Shown here: positions 31,928 through 39,738 of the stretch, piece by piece | Layout: each line of letters opens with the position of its first letter | Position numbering within the stretch: the stretch's first letter is position 1 | IMG/VR virus record: IMGVR_UViG_3300036944_001324 | Span: 62,001 to 126,000 of that record | DNA: 64,000 nucleotides | Origin: a virus | Reading direction: 5' to 3' (one strand) | The notes under the pieces: generated by a model | What the model saw: only the letters and a program-made list of their open reading frames with translations | The model's database searches: none | What the model was told of the DNA's origin: nothing | Translations under genes and position numbers: made by a program

Positions 31928-31971
31928 CATAGAGCAGGGTCCGAAAAGGACCCTGCTCTTATGCCGCTTAA
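31928..31971. terminator. Bidirectional terminator between convergent genes (CATA/TATGCCGC)
   Basis: CATAGAGCAGGGTCC-gaaaa-GGACCCTGCTCTTATGCCG. It lies between the plus-strand 31444 gene and the minus-strand 31976 gene. Confidence 0.85.
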
Positions 31972-31975
31972 AGCG

Positions 31976-32809
31976 TTAAACCTTCTTCAAAACGTCGGTG
32001 AGGCGTTCCACGGAAGCCACGTAGGTGGTTGCCCGGTAGTAGGTCAGCGCAAAGAACTCGACCTGACGAGCCAGAGCGAACAAGCATTCTACCAAGTTGT
32101 TCAGCTGGACTCCAGACAGATCTTCGATGCTGCCTTCGTTGATTTCTTCAACCAGCAGGTTGATCAGGTCATTGACTTCTTTGACACTGTTTTGTACCAC
32201 GGAAGGATCAATGCTTTTGATCTCTCGGATGATGCCTTGGCTCACGTTGAAGACATCACGAATGTCGCCGATGCTGGTAGTGATGTCACCCACGGTCATG
32301 ACGGCGCGATGAGAACCCCGCACAAAGAAAGAAGCAACACTGGCGTCGATTTCTTCAGAACGCTTTTGGGCGACCGAGTTGTTCTTCGTCAGATCACGAA
32401 GATACTGACGAGAACTCTTGTTCGAGAGAATTTCAGCAATCAGCTTGCGGTACGTCAGGATAGCCGGTGCGGTGAAATCGTGGTAGTAATTGAACCCAGA
32501 CAAAACCGTGTTGCCGTAGTCAAGGTAGTTGCCATGAAAGCCCTCGAGGGTAGTCACCGACAAAGGAGCAACGACCGCGAAGTTAGCGCTTGCCAGCTTC
32601 CGCATGATCTTTTCTTGTTCCACTGCCAGATGGGTGGCCTTGTAGAAGTCAAACTTGGCAGAAAAGAAACTGGCCAGGCCGTCGCGAGCACTTGCGAAGA
32701 AGCGTGGCAGAAAGCCAACGGTAGCCCGGGACGTGTTGCCGGTTTGGAATTCAGCAGCGATGGCTTCGCGAGCCACCTGCATTGCCGGAGTGATCAAAGT
32801 CAGTTGCAT
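31976..32809 (-). CDS. Probable virion protein, 277 residues
   Basis: ATG 32809, isolated minus-strand gene with a terminator behind it and a divergent ATPase gene in front. The protein begins MQLTLITPAMQVAREAIAAE and is strongly helical along its length, including a C-terminal Asp/Glu-rich amphipathic region (VKEVNDLINLLVEEINEG). A small basic/aromatic N-terminal region precedes candidate small-x-Glu protease sites. phiKZ-group phages package several helical inner-head proteins of this size, so that is a reasonable but unproven assignment. Confidence 0.55.
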   Translation of the reverse strand: MQLTLITPAMQVAREAIAAEFQTGNTSRATVGFLPRFFASARDGLASFFSAKFDFYKATHLAVEQEKIMRKLASANFAVVAPLSVTTLEGFHGNYLDYGNTVLSGFNYYHDFTAPAILTYRKLIAEILSNKSSRQYLRDLTKNNSVAQKRSEEIDASVASFFVRGSHRAVMTVGDITTSIGDIRDVFNVSQGIIREIKSIDPSVVQNSVKEVNDLINLLVEEINEGSIEDLSGVQLNNLVECLFALARQVEFFALTYYRATTYVASVERLTDVLKKV

Positions 32810-33002
32810 GTACTTGCTTTCAAAAATAAGAAGGGTTTGCTAGTGAAGCTTATCGGGCTTACCAAAATGGAATATGAATCCATTTTGTCAATGGTTCTAT
32901 AGAATTACCGACTATTTTTTCTGGCGTTGGTGCATCATTTGTTACGAAGGCTTGCAACCCAAGTCCTTCTATTTTCATTCATCAACACAAGCCTACTCCC
33001 TT
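32810..33002. promoter_or_regulatory. Divergent intergenic region with hairpin
   Basis: 193 bases. AAAATGGA-atatgaa-TCCATTTT (32864-32886) forms a perfect 8-bp hairpin. TATTTTTTCTGG and TGCATCATTTG near 32930 faintly recall the three-copy element, but too weakly to call. Promoters for both genes must lie here. Confidence 0.4.
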
Positions 33003-34514
33003 ATGCTGCAACTTGCACCCGATCTGGAGACATCCCCAGCCATGAAAATCCTGCTGAACATCGGCGGGGGACTCGACATGCCAACAGGCACCTACATCAA
33101 AGGCCTTCATGGCGAGATGATATTGCTCGGTGGTTTGGGCTTTATCACCGGTATGGTAGGTATCGGTAACAACTTCAAGACCACACTGCTGCATTGCATG
33201 ACCAACCAGGGCATGGCCCGAGTGTTTGAGTCCTGCGCCCTGCCTGAAAAGAAAACTCAACGCAAGCTCAAGCGTCTTGAGAGCACCAACTCCGCCTACG
33301 ATACGGAAGTGAACATTCAGCTGCCGCGTCTGAAGACGCTCGCTGCTGCGATTCGTACCTTCGCTGCCTTGGGCTATAACCTGATCGACCAGAAGTACTG
33401 GCGTGTCACGGACAAGACCATTTACTGGGGCAACGAGTGGTTCGAGAAGTTCAAGGACTTCATGAAGTACAAACGCAAGAACGAAGACGCGTACAAACTG
33501 CTCACTCCGTTCCCGGATCATGACGGCAAATCACCCATGCCGGTGTTGCTGCCTACTTTCGGCTGCGTGGACTCTTTGACGGACTTCCAGTCCGAAAAAG
33601 AAGAAGAGATGATGGACGCCAACGAACTCGGTGAGTCCGGTGGCAATACCCTGTTCATGAAGGGCGGCTTGATCAAGACGCGACTGCTGACAGAACTGCC
33701 TGCCCTCACTGGTGGTGCGTACCACTTCATTGGCCTCACCGCGCAGTTGAACAAAGAGCTGGCCATGGGCGGCCCTCCAGGCGGCGCCGCACAACCGACC
33801 AAGAAGCTGCAGTACTTGAAGAACGGTGACCGTATCGTAGGCGCCACGAACAAGTTCACCTACGCTACCAGCGTGTGCTTTAACGCTTACAACGCGGCTC
33901 CTTTGGTGGACAAAGACCGCATGGCCGAGTACCCGCACCCTTCGGGCTCCAAAGGCATCGGTGACACTGATCTGAACACCGTCAAACTCACGGTACTGCG
34001 CAACAAGAATGGCCCCACTGGCGTCACCCTCACCATGGTGGTCACGCAGCGTGAAGGCTTGCAGTTCGAACTCACTGAGTTCCACAACATCCGCGAGAAT
34101 GGCCGTTTCGGTATCATCGGTAAGGGTGCTTACTACACCCTGGCTCTGTACCCCGAATGCTCCGTGATGCGCACCACAATCCGTGCCAAGATCGAAGAAG
34201 ACGCCAAGCTGCGTCGCGCGATCAACATCACTTCCGAAATGCAGCAGATGACCGAGTTCATGCCCGACATCTGGGCTGAGTACGGCTGCACACCGGAAGA
34301 GCTGCACGCCGATCTGATCAAGCTGGGCTATGATTGGGATCTTCTCCTGAAGACACGCGGTTACTGGTTGTTCAACAACGAGACCAACCCAGTTCCTTTC
34401 CTGTCCACCTACGACTTCCTGCGCATGCGCAAAGGCGAGTACTTCCCGTACTGGATGACTGAAGACAAGAAGGGCATCAAGCCCGAGTTTGTGTTCGAGT
34501 ACGACACCCAATAA
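33003..34514 (+). CDS. RecA/UvsX-like P-loop ATPase, 503 residues
   Basis: Start taken at ATG 33003 (MLQLAPDLETSPAM); the frame extends to 32874, but that part is Trp/Cys/Phe-rich and noncoding-like. ATG 33042 is an alternative. Residues ~48-62 hold a P-loop, GMVGIGNNFKTTL, of the RecA/UvsX variety (glycines then NFKTT rather than GKS). Residues ~235-330 contain GGAYHFIGLTAQL, GGPPGGAAQPTKKLQYL and strand-rich parts in the order seen around the UvsX DNA-binding loops. The C-terminus (YWLFNNETNPVPFLS) also reads like UvsX. Probable role: strand-exchange recombinase for recombination and replication, alongside the SbcC-like protein. A DnaB-type ATPase is the alternative. Codons are of the highly expressed type. 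Confidence 0.65.
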   Translation: MLQLAPDLETSPAMKILLNIGGGLDMPTGTYIKGLHGEMILLGGLGFITGMVGIGNNFKTTLLHCMTNQGMARVFESCALPEKKTQRKLKRLESTNSAYDTEVNIQLPRLKTLAAAIRTFAALGYNLIDQKYWRVTDKTIYWGNEWFEKFKDFMKYKRKNEDAYKLLTPFPDHDGKSPMPVLLPTFGCVDSLTDFQSEKEEEMMDANELGESGGNTLFMKGGLIKTRLLTELPALTGGAYHFIGLTAQLNKELAMGGPPGGAAQPTKKLQYLKNGDRIVGATNKFTYATSVCFNAYNAAPLVDKDRMAEYPHPSGSKGIGDTDLNTVKLTVLRNKNGPTGVTLTMVVTQREGLQFELTEFHNIRENGRFGIIGKGAYYTLALYPECSVMRTTIRAKIEEDAKLRRAINITSEMQQMTEFMPDIWAEYGCTPEELHADLIKLGYDWDLLLKTRGYWLFNNETNPVPFLSTYDFLRMRKGEYFPYWMTEDKKGIKPEFVFEYDTQ

Positions 34515-34520
34515 TCACAA

Positions 34521-34542
34521 GCTGCGTGAAACTTCACGCAGC
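34521..34542. terminator. Short hairpin GCTGCGTGAAACTTCACGCAGC
   Basis: A 9-10 bp stem right after the ATPase stop, followed by a pyrimidine-rich tract (CGTTCCATCTCTTTCTTTTT). It lacks the GCATA/TATGC arms, so it is a weak terminator or an RNA-stabilising hairpin. The next gene may be co-transcribed. Confidence 0.6.
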
Positions 34543-34574
34543 GTTCCATCTCTTTCTTTTTCTTTCATTTCACC

Positions 34575-34976
34575 ATGAACACCCAAGACTCTAACGTGAC
34601 CGACGTTGTGGACAAAAACACTCCACGCTCTGCCGACGGTTTTCACCTGTCCCCTGCTCAGCTGACCAAGCAACCCGGCGATGTCGATCTGATCGAAAAA
34701 TGCCGTGAGATCCTGGTTGGCCTTGCCATCGATCCTGAACAACTGGCTGTCTACGATAGCGCTCACACGCTCATCATGGCCAAGAACATGACCACGTTCG
34801 CACAGCGCACAGCGCTCAACCAGTTCTGGCACCTGCAGATGGGTCCCTTCGGTCGCCTGTCCCACATGCAGCGCTACAAGCTGATCGAAAACGGTACGGT
34901 CGAAGACTGGCTGCGTTTGTTCAACCAGGGTCCTGCTCAATTCATCATCGACAACAAGCTGCCCGTGCCGTTTTGA
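34575..34976 (+). CDS. Unknown small phage protein, 133 residues
   Basis: ATG 34575 is preceded by about 25 pyrimidine-rich bases (TCTTTCTTTTTCTTTCATTT) with no Shine-Dalgarno sequence at all. The codon bias is of the highly expressed class. The protein is soluble and helical (ALNQFWHLQMGPFGRLSHMQ) with a polar N-terminus. It is coupled in position to the UvsX-like gene. No family recognised; a partner of the ATPase is a guess from adjacency. Confidence 0.65.
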   Translation: MNTQDSNVTDVVDKNTPRSADGFHLSPAQLTKQPGDVDLIEKCREILVGLAIDPEQLAVYDSAHTLIMAKNMTTFAQRTALNQFWHLQMGPFGRLSHMQRYKLIENGTVEDWLRLFNQGPAQFIIDNKLPVPF

Positions 34977-35101
34977 TGAACCATTATTGCTGTTGGATAT
35001 TAAAAACCCCATCAGTAATAATGGTATGCGTTGAGTGACATCGACGTTTGTTCCGTACCTGAAGCATCAATCTCCCACCACTAAGAAAGGAGTACTGCAA
35101 G

Positions 35102-35392
35102 ATGAAGAAAATCCTGCTGTTCTGTTCGATCTGTTGCCTGTTCCTGCTCTCGATCCCTGCTTTCACCCTGGGCCTGGCCGCGGCCGTCTCTGACGCCTTC
35201 GCCCATCCCGAGTTCGTGATCCTGGCGGCCGCCGCGTGCGCTACTGCCATGGCGTTCGTCGCCACTCAAGCCATGGCCAAGGCCATTGCCTGGGCGCGAA
35301 TGCGATTGCAGCGCAAGGGTTTCTCGATCGGTGCTGGTTCCTCGGATTTCGCCGGTATGGTGAGCGCAAGCTCGTTCCATGCCAGGTGTTAA
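35102..35392 (+). CDS. Small membrane protein, 96 residues
   Basis: Good ribosome site (AAAGGAG) 9-10 bases before ATG 35102. An N-terminal hydrophobic helix (ILLFCSICCLFLLSIPAFTL) is followed by a second Ala-rich membrane segment (VILAAAACATAMAFVAT), then a basic, soluble tail. Two membrane helices and a basic tail fit a small inner-membrane protein; holin is possible but nothing specific supports it. A membrane role is seen, function unknown. Confidence 0.6.
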   Translation: MKKILLFCSICCLFLLSIPAFTLGLAAAVSDAFAHPEFVILAAAACATAMAFVATQAMAKAIAWARMRLQRKGFSIGAGSSDFAGMVSASSFHARC

Positions 35393-35443
35393 TCTTTAAC
35401 AACTGATCAAACCTTCTTCGACTTCGCACACAGTTGACGATAA

Positions 35444-35481
35444 CTCCACCGCTATGTTAGCGGTGGAGCTTTATGCTGTCG
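35444..35481. terminator. Hairpin terminator with right-hand TATGCTGT
   Basis: CTCCACCGCTATGTTAGCGGTGGAG followed by CTTTATGCTGTC. The left GCATA arm is missing. It lies between the 35102 and 35510 genes. Confidence 0.85.
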
Positions 35482-35509
35482 GTGTTTTTAACGCTTAAAA
35501 AGAAATCGT

Positions 35510-35791
35510 ATGCTTGAACTCTATCTGGTATGGCTCTCCGGTATTTCTATCGGGTGGCCTATCTTCCTTTTCATTTGTTTGTTGTGTGTAGCGATAGCGC
35601 TGCTTAACGACGCCAAGTCCAACATTGCCACTGCATTCAGCGGTGTGCTTCTCTTGCTTAGCGTCTTCGCACTGGCGTTGTTAACGCTCTCGCCAGACAA
35701 AAGCACAATCCAAGAGATGATTCAAATTACCAGGTATCCTGATTTGAAGTCTCGACCTGTTTTGCAACCTATTCCTACGGAACCCAAGTAA
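35510..35791 (+). CDS. Small membrane protein, 93 residues, overlapping the RNAP clamp gene
   Basis: Two membrane helices: ~12-33 (ISIGWPIFLFICLLCVAIAL) and ~40-62 (IATAFSGVLLLLSVFALALL). A polar C-terminus is probably periplasmic or cytoplasmic on the same side as the N-terminus. TAATG overlap at 35789-35793 couples it to the RNA polymerase clamp gene. The ribosome site is weak (AAAAGAAA). No family recognised; co-translation with a virion polymerase subunit is odd. Confidence 0.6.
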   Translation: MLELYLVWLSGISIGWPIFLFICLLCVAIALLNDAKSNIATAFSGVLLLLSVFALALLTLSPDKSTIQEMIQITRYPDLKSRPVLQPIPTEPK

Positions 35792-36459
35792 TGTCTAACC
35801 GCCAACAAGCTACCGAGTACCTACTCAGCTGGATCGACAAGCTCGATCCCAGTGGCCACAACCGTACCATCATGGAGCAACAACTGGGAGCGATGTCTGA
35901 CGAACAGTTCACCAAACTGATGGATGACTTCGAAAACGACGTCGATCGTCCTGCCATGTACGTGCCCAACTTCGGTCCGGTGAAACTGGATATCCAGCGC
36001 AATCACCGCATCGCCCAAGAACTGGGTCATGACTTCTACCAGCAACTGTGGATCGGTTCCGTGGATTACCAAACTCCTAAGTACCTGACTCCTCAGAAGT
36101 ACATGATCCTGGAGTTGCCGTGCCGTCGTCAAGCGCAGATCCTGGACAAGGGTATCTCGACCACGGAACACACACGCTCTATCGACCAGCGCACCGGTCA
36201 AGTAGCCGGTGACAGTGCAGCGGCCAAGGTGTCCTACCCTGAGCTGAACATCCTGCGCGGCATGGGGATGGAGCAAACAGTCAAGGAACTGATCAAGTTC
36301 CGTGGTGGTGATCTTCGTGGCTTTGACGCCATGAACACCATGGCGCATCGTCAAGGCGAAGTCAGTCTGGACGCCATCACTCCCTACGCTTCGGGTGTGG
36401 AGTCGACGTCCGCAATGAAGGTCAGTCTCACCTCGATGCACCTGAGCAACACGCTGTAG
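35791..36459 (+). CDS. RNA polymerase beta C-terminal clamp fragment (phiKZ gp149-like)
   Basis: 222 residues that align with the last ~200 of bacterial beta. MSDEQFTKLMDD near residue 35 matches FSDEEVMRLAEN. VDYQTPKYLTPQKYMILELP matches the stretch before NHLVDDK. SYPELNILRGMGMEQTVKEL (~145-165) matches MEVWALEAYGAAYTLQEML, and GGDLRGFDAMN matches SDDVNGRTKMYKN. This is the beta C-terminal anchor that holds the beta-prime clamp. The 1417-residue beta product ends exactly where this region would begin, so the two together rebuild a full beta. It overlaps the membrane protein gene upstream and is 4 bases from the gene downstream. The alignment is by eye but spans the whole protein. Confidence 0.8.
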   Translation: MSNRQQATEYLLSWIDKLDPSGHNRTIMEQQLGAMSDEQFTKLMDDFENDVDRPAMYVPNFGPVKLDIQRNHRIAQELGHDFYQQLWIGSVDYQTPKYLTPQKYMILELPCRRQAQILDKGISTTEHTRSIDQRTGQVAGDSAAAKVSYPELNILRGMGMEQTVKELIKFRGGDLRGFDAMNTMAHRQGEVSLDAITPYASGVESTSAMKVSLTSMHLSNTL

Positions 36460-36463
36460 CCAC

Positions 36464-37246
36464 ATGTTCAACCTAGGACCCTACAACGATTTCTTGCAAG
36501 GAGTCTACGTCGATCTGGACTCTTTGTTCGATACACGTTTTGCAGTTCTTGAACAGGTCGATCCCATTCTTGCTCTGCACAACCTCAAGAATGGCTGGAA
36601 CACTCGTGTTCAGGATGTCTTCGAAGGAATCGACAAGAAGCTCTTCGACGAGTTGTACAAGACACGGGACAACACAGTCTTAGCTATGGCGCCGTCCACG
36701 CAGATCATCGACGCTGTGAAGACATGGGTTACAAAAGCCCTTGAAACGATCAACGGTTCACCCAACGGTGATAAGGTCGTGATCTTCGTGAATGTGTGGC
36801 CGTACAACATCACTAAGGATCATGCCCGGGAAATTGGTACCTCTGTGCACCGATTGGTTGGACAAACCGTCGACATTCGAATGCTCAATGTAGATCCTGA
36901 GAAGATCTGCACCAGGACGGCCAAAGCGTATTTCTCGGCCATGTTCATGTATGACTGGGATTACTGGCTGGAAGCCAATACGAAGAACGCAAGCTTTGAG
37001 AAACAGCGCATCCCTGATGTGACGCTGTACGCTCCCAAGATCTACAAACAAGGCGAGCCTTCTAAGGAAGAACTCGCCATGATCGCTAAGAGCAAGGCCA
37101 ACATGTTCGAGCAGTTTGAAATGATGGCTGGTCCGCAAGTTGGTATCGAATTCATCGATATTGCTTTTTACAGCAACTACATGCCAACCGATTACATCGA
37201 GCATTACGAAGACATGCGCAACGCTGTGAAGAACACAGCCTTGTGA
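36464..37246 (+). CDS. Unknown phage protein, 260 residues, operon with beta clamp gene
   Basis: ATG 36464 is 4 bases after the preceding stop and has no ribosome site, so it is read by coupling. Alpha/beta protein with a hydrophobic strand pattern in the middle (KVVIFVNVWPYNITKDHARE) and a helical C-terminus. No P-loop, no metal motif and no membrane segment recognised. Its constant neighbour is an RNA polymerase subunit, so an accessory or virion role is possible. Confidence 0.65.
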   Translation: MFNLGPYNDFLQGVYVDLDSLFDTRFAVLEQVDPILALHNLKNGWNTRVQDVFEGIDKKLFDELYKTRDNTVLAMAPSTQIIDAVKTWVTKALETINGSPNGDKVVIFVNVWPYNITKDHAREIGTSVHRLVGQTVDIRMLNVDPEKICTRTAKAYFSAMFMYDWDYWLEANTKNASFEKQRIPDVTLYAPKIYKQGEPSKEELAMIAKSKANMFEQFEMMAGPQVGIEFIDIAFYSNYMPTDYIEHYEDMRNAVKNTAL

Positions 37247-37247
37247 A

Positions 37248-37291
37248 GCGGCATAAAAGCCCCTCTGAAAAGAGGGGCTTAATATGCTGTC
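37248..37291. terminator. Bidirectional terminator between convergent genes (GCGGCATA/TATGCTGT)
   Basis: GCGGCATAAAAGCCCCTCT pairs with AGAGGGGCTTAATATGCTGT around a 4-base loop. Confidence 0.9.
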
Positions 37292-37298
37292 TCGGTCG

Positions 37299-37802
37299 TT
37301 AATCGGGAGCGTCGACTTCTGCCAGTTTCACGTCTCCGCGAACTTCCACAAACTTCTCGAAGGTGTTGTTAATGGTGCCTTGAGTCAACTCACCGGGAAC
37401 AAAGTCCCGGGTAGCGATATCGTCCTTCAAAGTTGGAATCTCAACTTCACGATCGCCGGTAGCTTCTCGCATCGGTGGCTTGGCGCCCGAAGTTTGTGCA
37501 AGGTATTCCCGCACCAGTGCTTGTTGTTGAGCCTGCAAGTTTTGGCCTGCCTCTTCGCTCTTGATCCGCATCTGACCCAAAGCTGCAGAGTCCATGTCCT
37601 TCATGGTACTGAGCATCACCGTCAGCATCTTGGGATCTTTCGGTATCCCGTCACTAGCGATACCGCGCACAATCATGCCGCGGATCTTGCGTGTGTACCC
37701 GAGGTCCTTGACGGGCTCGTAGTTAACGTCAACGTCAGGCAACTCAGGAACAGGTCCAGCGATGGTAGGGTTTGGCGTGTGGTCTTCGTCGTTTGCGCTC
37801 AT
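37299..37802 (-). CDS. Unknown small phage protein, 167 residues (possible small-terminase-like)
   Basis: ATG 37802 is chosen over the longer frame because GGAAAG lies 8 bases upstream. The N-terminal ~45 residues are acidic and Pro-rich. The middle is helical (KDPKMLTVMLSTMKDMDSAA, then LGQMRIKSEEAGQ), a pattern I associate with small DNA-packaging (gp16-like) proteins of T4-type phages, but this is weak. The C-terminus is acidic. It is convergent with the 36464 gene and divergent from the element at 37843. Confidence 0.55.
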   Translation of the reverse strand: MSANDEDHTPNPTIAGPVPELPDVDVNYEPVKDLGYTRKIRGMIVRGIASDGIPKDPKMLTVMLSTMKDMDSAALGQMRIKSEEAGQNLQAQQQALVREYLAQTSGAKPPMREATGDREVEIPTLKDDIATRDFVPGELTQGTINNTFEKFVEVRGDVKLAEVDAPD

Positions 37803-37842
37803 GATCAAATCTTTCCGATGGATGTTACTGACTAAGTTAAGC

Positions 37843-37908
37843 AACTTTTTTTCAGCAATACATCATAGTTGTGTATAGTAGATGGATAAGCCGGTTTCAT
37901 AGGCTTAT
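37843..37908 (+). promoter_or_regulatory. Composite regulatory element, copy B (conserved 30-mer, hairpin, TATG)
   Basis: AACTTTTTTTCAGCAATAC runs into ATCATAGTTGTGTATAG. Six bases on is a hairpin ATAAGCC (37886-37892) / GGCTTAT (37902-37908), followed by TTATGTTTTC. Same order as copies at 4218 and 63221. It sits upstream of the 37942 gene, in the divergent gap with the 37299 gene. The ATACA/TGTAT arms inside the 30-mer could also form a small dyad. Confidence 0.6.
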
Positions 37909-37941
37909 GTTTTCATTTTCATCATAACTTCACAAAAGCAC

Positions 37942-38451
37942 ATGTTTCAAAAACTGATCAAACGCATCCAACTCAGGTGGATGAAGTTGCAAATCAACGT
38001 ACGGCGAGACGTGCTGATCCACAAAAAACCAGCAGAATTCTTGCAGTATTGCACAGCGCTTATTCTCCGTAACCCGGAGTTTGAGCTGCGACCCACAACG
38101 CGTAACGTGTGGATCTATGCACCACAAAACGCGAAAGAGTTCACGGAGATCCTCTCCAAAATCACGTCGGCTATCGCGTTTGACAAACCTGTAAAGGACG
38201 TTGTCAATCTCGGGCCGTTCAAAGAAATGCACCCGCTGTCGTTTTTGACGACTGACATCGGTTGTATCGACGATGGCAAGCAGCATTGTCTTTTCCACGT
38301 ATCTGCGATTAGAGAGATCGCTAACTATCTCAACAGAGGTATCGAGGAGGATAAAAACTACAGCCGGTATAACCACCGCATCTTGTCACCACTGGTGCAG
38401 GACCTGCAGTTGTATATCGATCAGATCTTCAAGCTGTACCGCGACGCTTAG
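37942..38451 (+). CDS. Unknown phage protein, 169 residues
   Basis: First gene after element copy B, with ATG 37942 and a weak ribosome site. The N-terminus is basic (MFQKLIKRIQLRWMKLQINV) and could be an amphipathic membrane- or nucleic-acid-binding helix. The rest is alpha/beta with no recognised motif. Codon use is less biased than in the virion genes. The control element suggests early or regulated expression. Function unknown. Confidence 0.65.
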   Translation: MFQKLIKRIQLRWMKLQINVRRDVLIHKKPAEFLQYCTALILRNPEFELRPTTRNVWIYAPQNAKEFTEILSKITSAIAFDKPVKDVVNLGPFKEMHPLSFLTTDIGCIDDGKQHCLFHVSAIREIANYLNRGIEEDKNYSRYNHRILSPLVQDLQLYIDQIFKLYRDA

Positions 38452-38529
38452 GCGCTTTATGCGCAGCTACGTTCAAACACGTAGTTTAACCAACACCAAC
38501 ACCCACCGTTCTTAAATAGAGGTGATCAC

Positions 38530-39162
38530 ATGCAGAACAAAGACCCGGATCGTACTGATTCCATCGATGCTGATTTCCAAAAACGCATCAGAGAAGACAC
38601 GAAGAGAATCATCCGCTATGTGGATGAAATCGGCCCTACCGACGCCCGTGTAGGTTTGAAGCTTTTGTATCGCAAGATCTTGGACGATTTGTCCATCAAT
38701 GCGACGCGCTGGAAAACGCTGATGGACACGTACCTGCGTGACCCCATCAACGGGATTTTGAACAACACGGAAGAGCATGTGCAGCAGCGCAGTGCTCTGA
38801 ACAAGAACCTTGTCACCAATGACCAGATGACATGGAAGGTCTTTCTGCGCGGCTTGCGTTTCATTCGCGTGAAGCGTTTGCGTTTTTCGGTGACGTTGGT
38901 TCACAGCAACGACACCACCACTGAGCACGGCATGTGGCTCAACATCCGGAACAACTACACCCCGCTGGACGATTACGATGACCCAAGAAGTACCTACAAC
39001 CGAATTCCCGTCCTTGAAGTACGGGATGACAGCAAGGGCAATCTTGCTGAAGTTCCGGCAGATGCAACCGTGCGTGGCGTCATCACTGCCCCTCCCCCCA
39101 TCGACTTCGACAAGTACCGAACTCAGTACCCAGTTCTCGGTGACAAGGCCGAAGATAAGTGA
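38530..39162 (+). CDS. Unknown phage protein, 210 residues
   Basis: Good ribosome site (AGAGGTGAT) before ATG 38530. A small hairpin (CTACGT...ACGTAG, 38467-38484) lies between it and the previous gene. The N-terminal ~110 residues are helical and charged. A beta segment (RLRFSVTLVHSNDTTTEHG) follows, then an acidic, partly disordered C-terminus (VLGDKAEDK). It overlaps the next gene by about 20 bases. No motif recognised. Confidence 0.65.
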   Translation: MQNKDPDRTDSIDADFQKRIREDTKRIIRYVDEIGPTDARVGLKLLYRKILDDLSINATRWKTLMDTYLRDPINGILNNTEEHVQQRSALNKNLVTNDQMTWKVFLRGLRFIRVKRLRFSVTLVHSNDTTTEHGMWLNIRNNYTPLDDYDDPRSTYNRIPVLEVRDDSKGNLAEVPADATVRGVITAPPPIDFDKYRTQYPVLGDKAEDK

Positions 39163-39637
39163 CCTTGCGCTCGAAGCGTTTGTCGCCGAGTCAATCAGTC
39201 ACCCCCATGGCGCCCTCGACACGATTTATTTCGTGGCCGAAGTCCTCATCGGCAGTCTGGCGAACAAGAACAACGTGATGGATTACGAGAAGTTCATCAC
39301 GAACAACAAGAACGTTCATTCTTTCTTGTCGGAGTACTTGAGCGTTCTGCAGGCGCAACTGGCGGAAGCCGATTACGGTTTGGTCAATCTGATCCAACTC
39401 ATTGGCGATGCCGTCGTACCTGGATGGGTTGAGAAGAAAGAAGAGTTCGGTGGCAACGAGCTTTTTGCGGAAGAACGGTTTCCGAATTCGCACGATATCA
39501 ACGTCACGCTGCTCAACAACCCCATGACCGCTATCGTGGTATTACTTCGCATCCATGTAGAAAAATTGTTGGCACTTGTCAACAGTTTGGGAGAATACAA
39601 AACATCGTTCGAGGCAGAGCTTACGAGAAAACCGTAA
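39140..39637 (+). CDS. Unknown phage protein, 165 residues, start uncertain
   Basis: The frame is open from 38978 but overlaps the previous gene; everything before ~39140 reads as out-of-frame low-complexity (Ser/Pro/Thr). GTG 39140 is the nearest usable start and gives a 23-base overlap, with no clear ribosome site. The protein from SDLALEAFVAES onward is helical and hydrophobic-patterned (VNLIQLIGDAVVPGW), soluble, with a second helical region near the end. Coding is convincing; start and role are not. Confidence 0.55.
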   Translation: MTRPKISDLALEAFVAESISHPHGALDTIYFVAEVLIGSLANKNNVMDYEKFITNNKNVHSFLSEYLSVLQAQLAEADYGLVNLIQLIGDAVVPGWVEKKEEFGGNELFAEERFPNSHDINVTLLNNPMTAIVVLLRIHVEKLLALVNSLGEYKTSFEAELTRKP

Positions 39638-39738
39638 CGCTTTACTCCCAGGGCAATTTTACCTCGTTCAACATCCGTGACAAACTCGTCTAACCAACAG
39701 TACGTCAAAACAGCACATTCAATCAGGAGCACTTTCGC

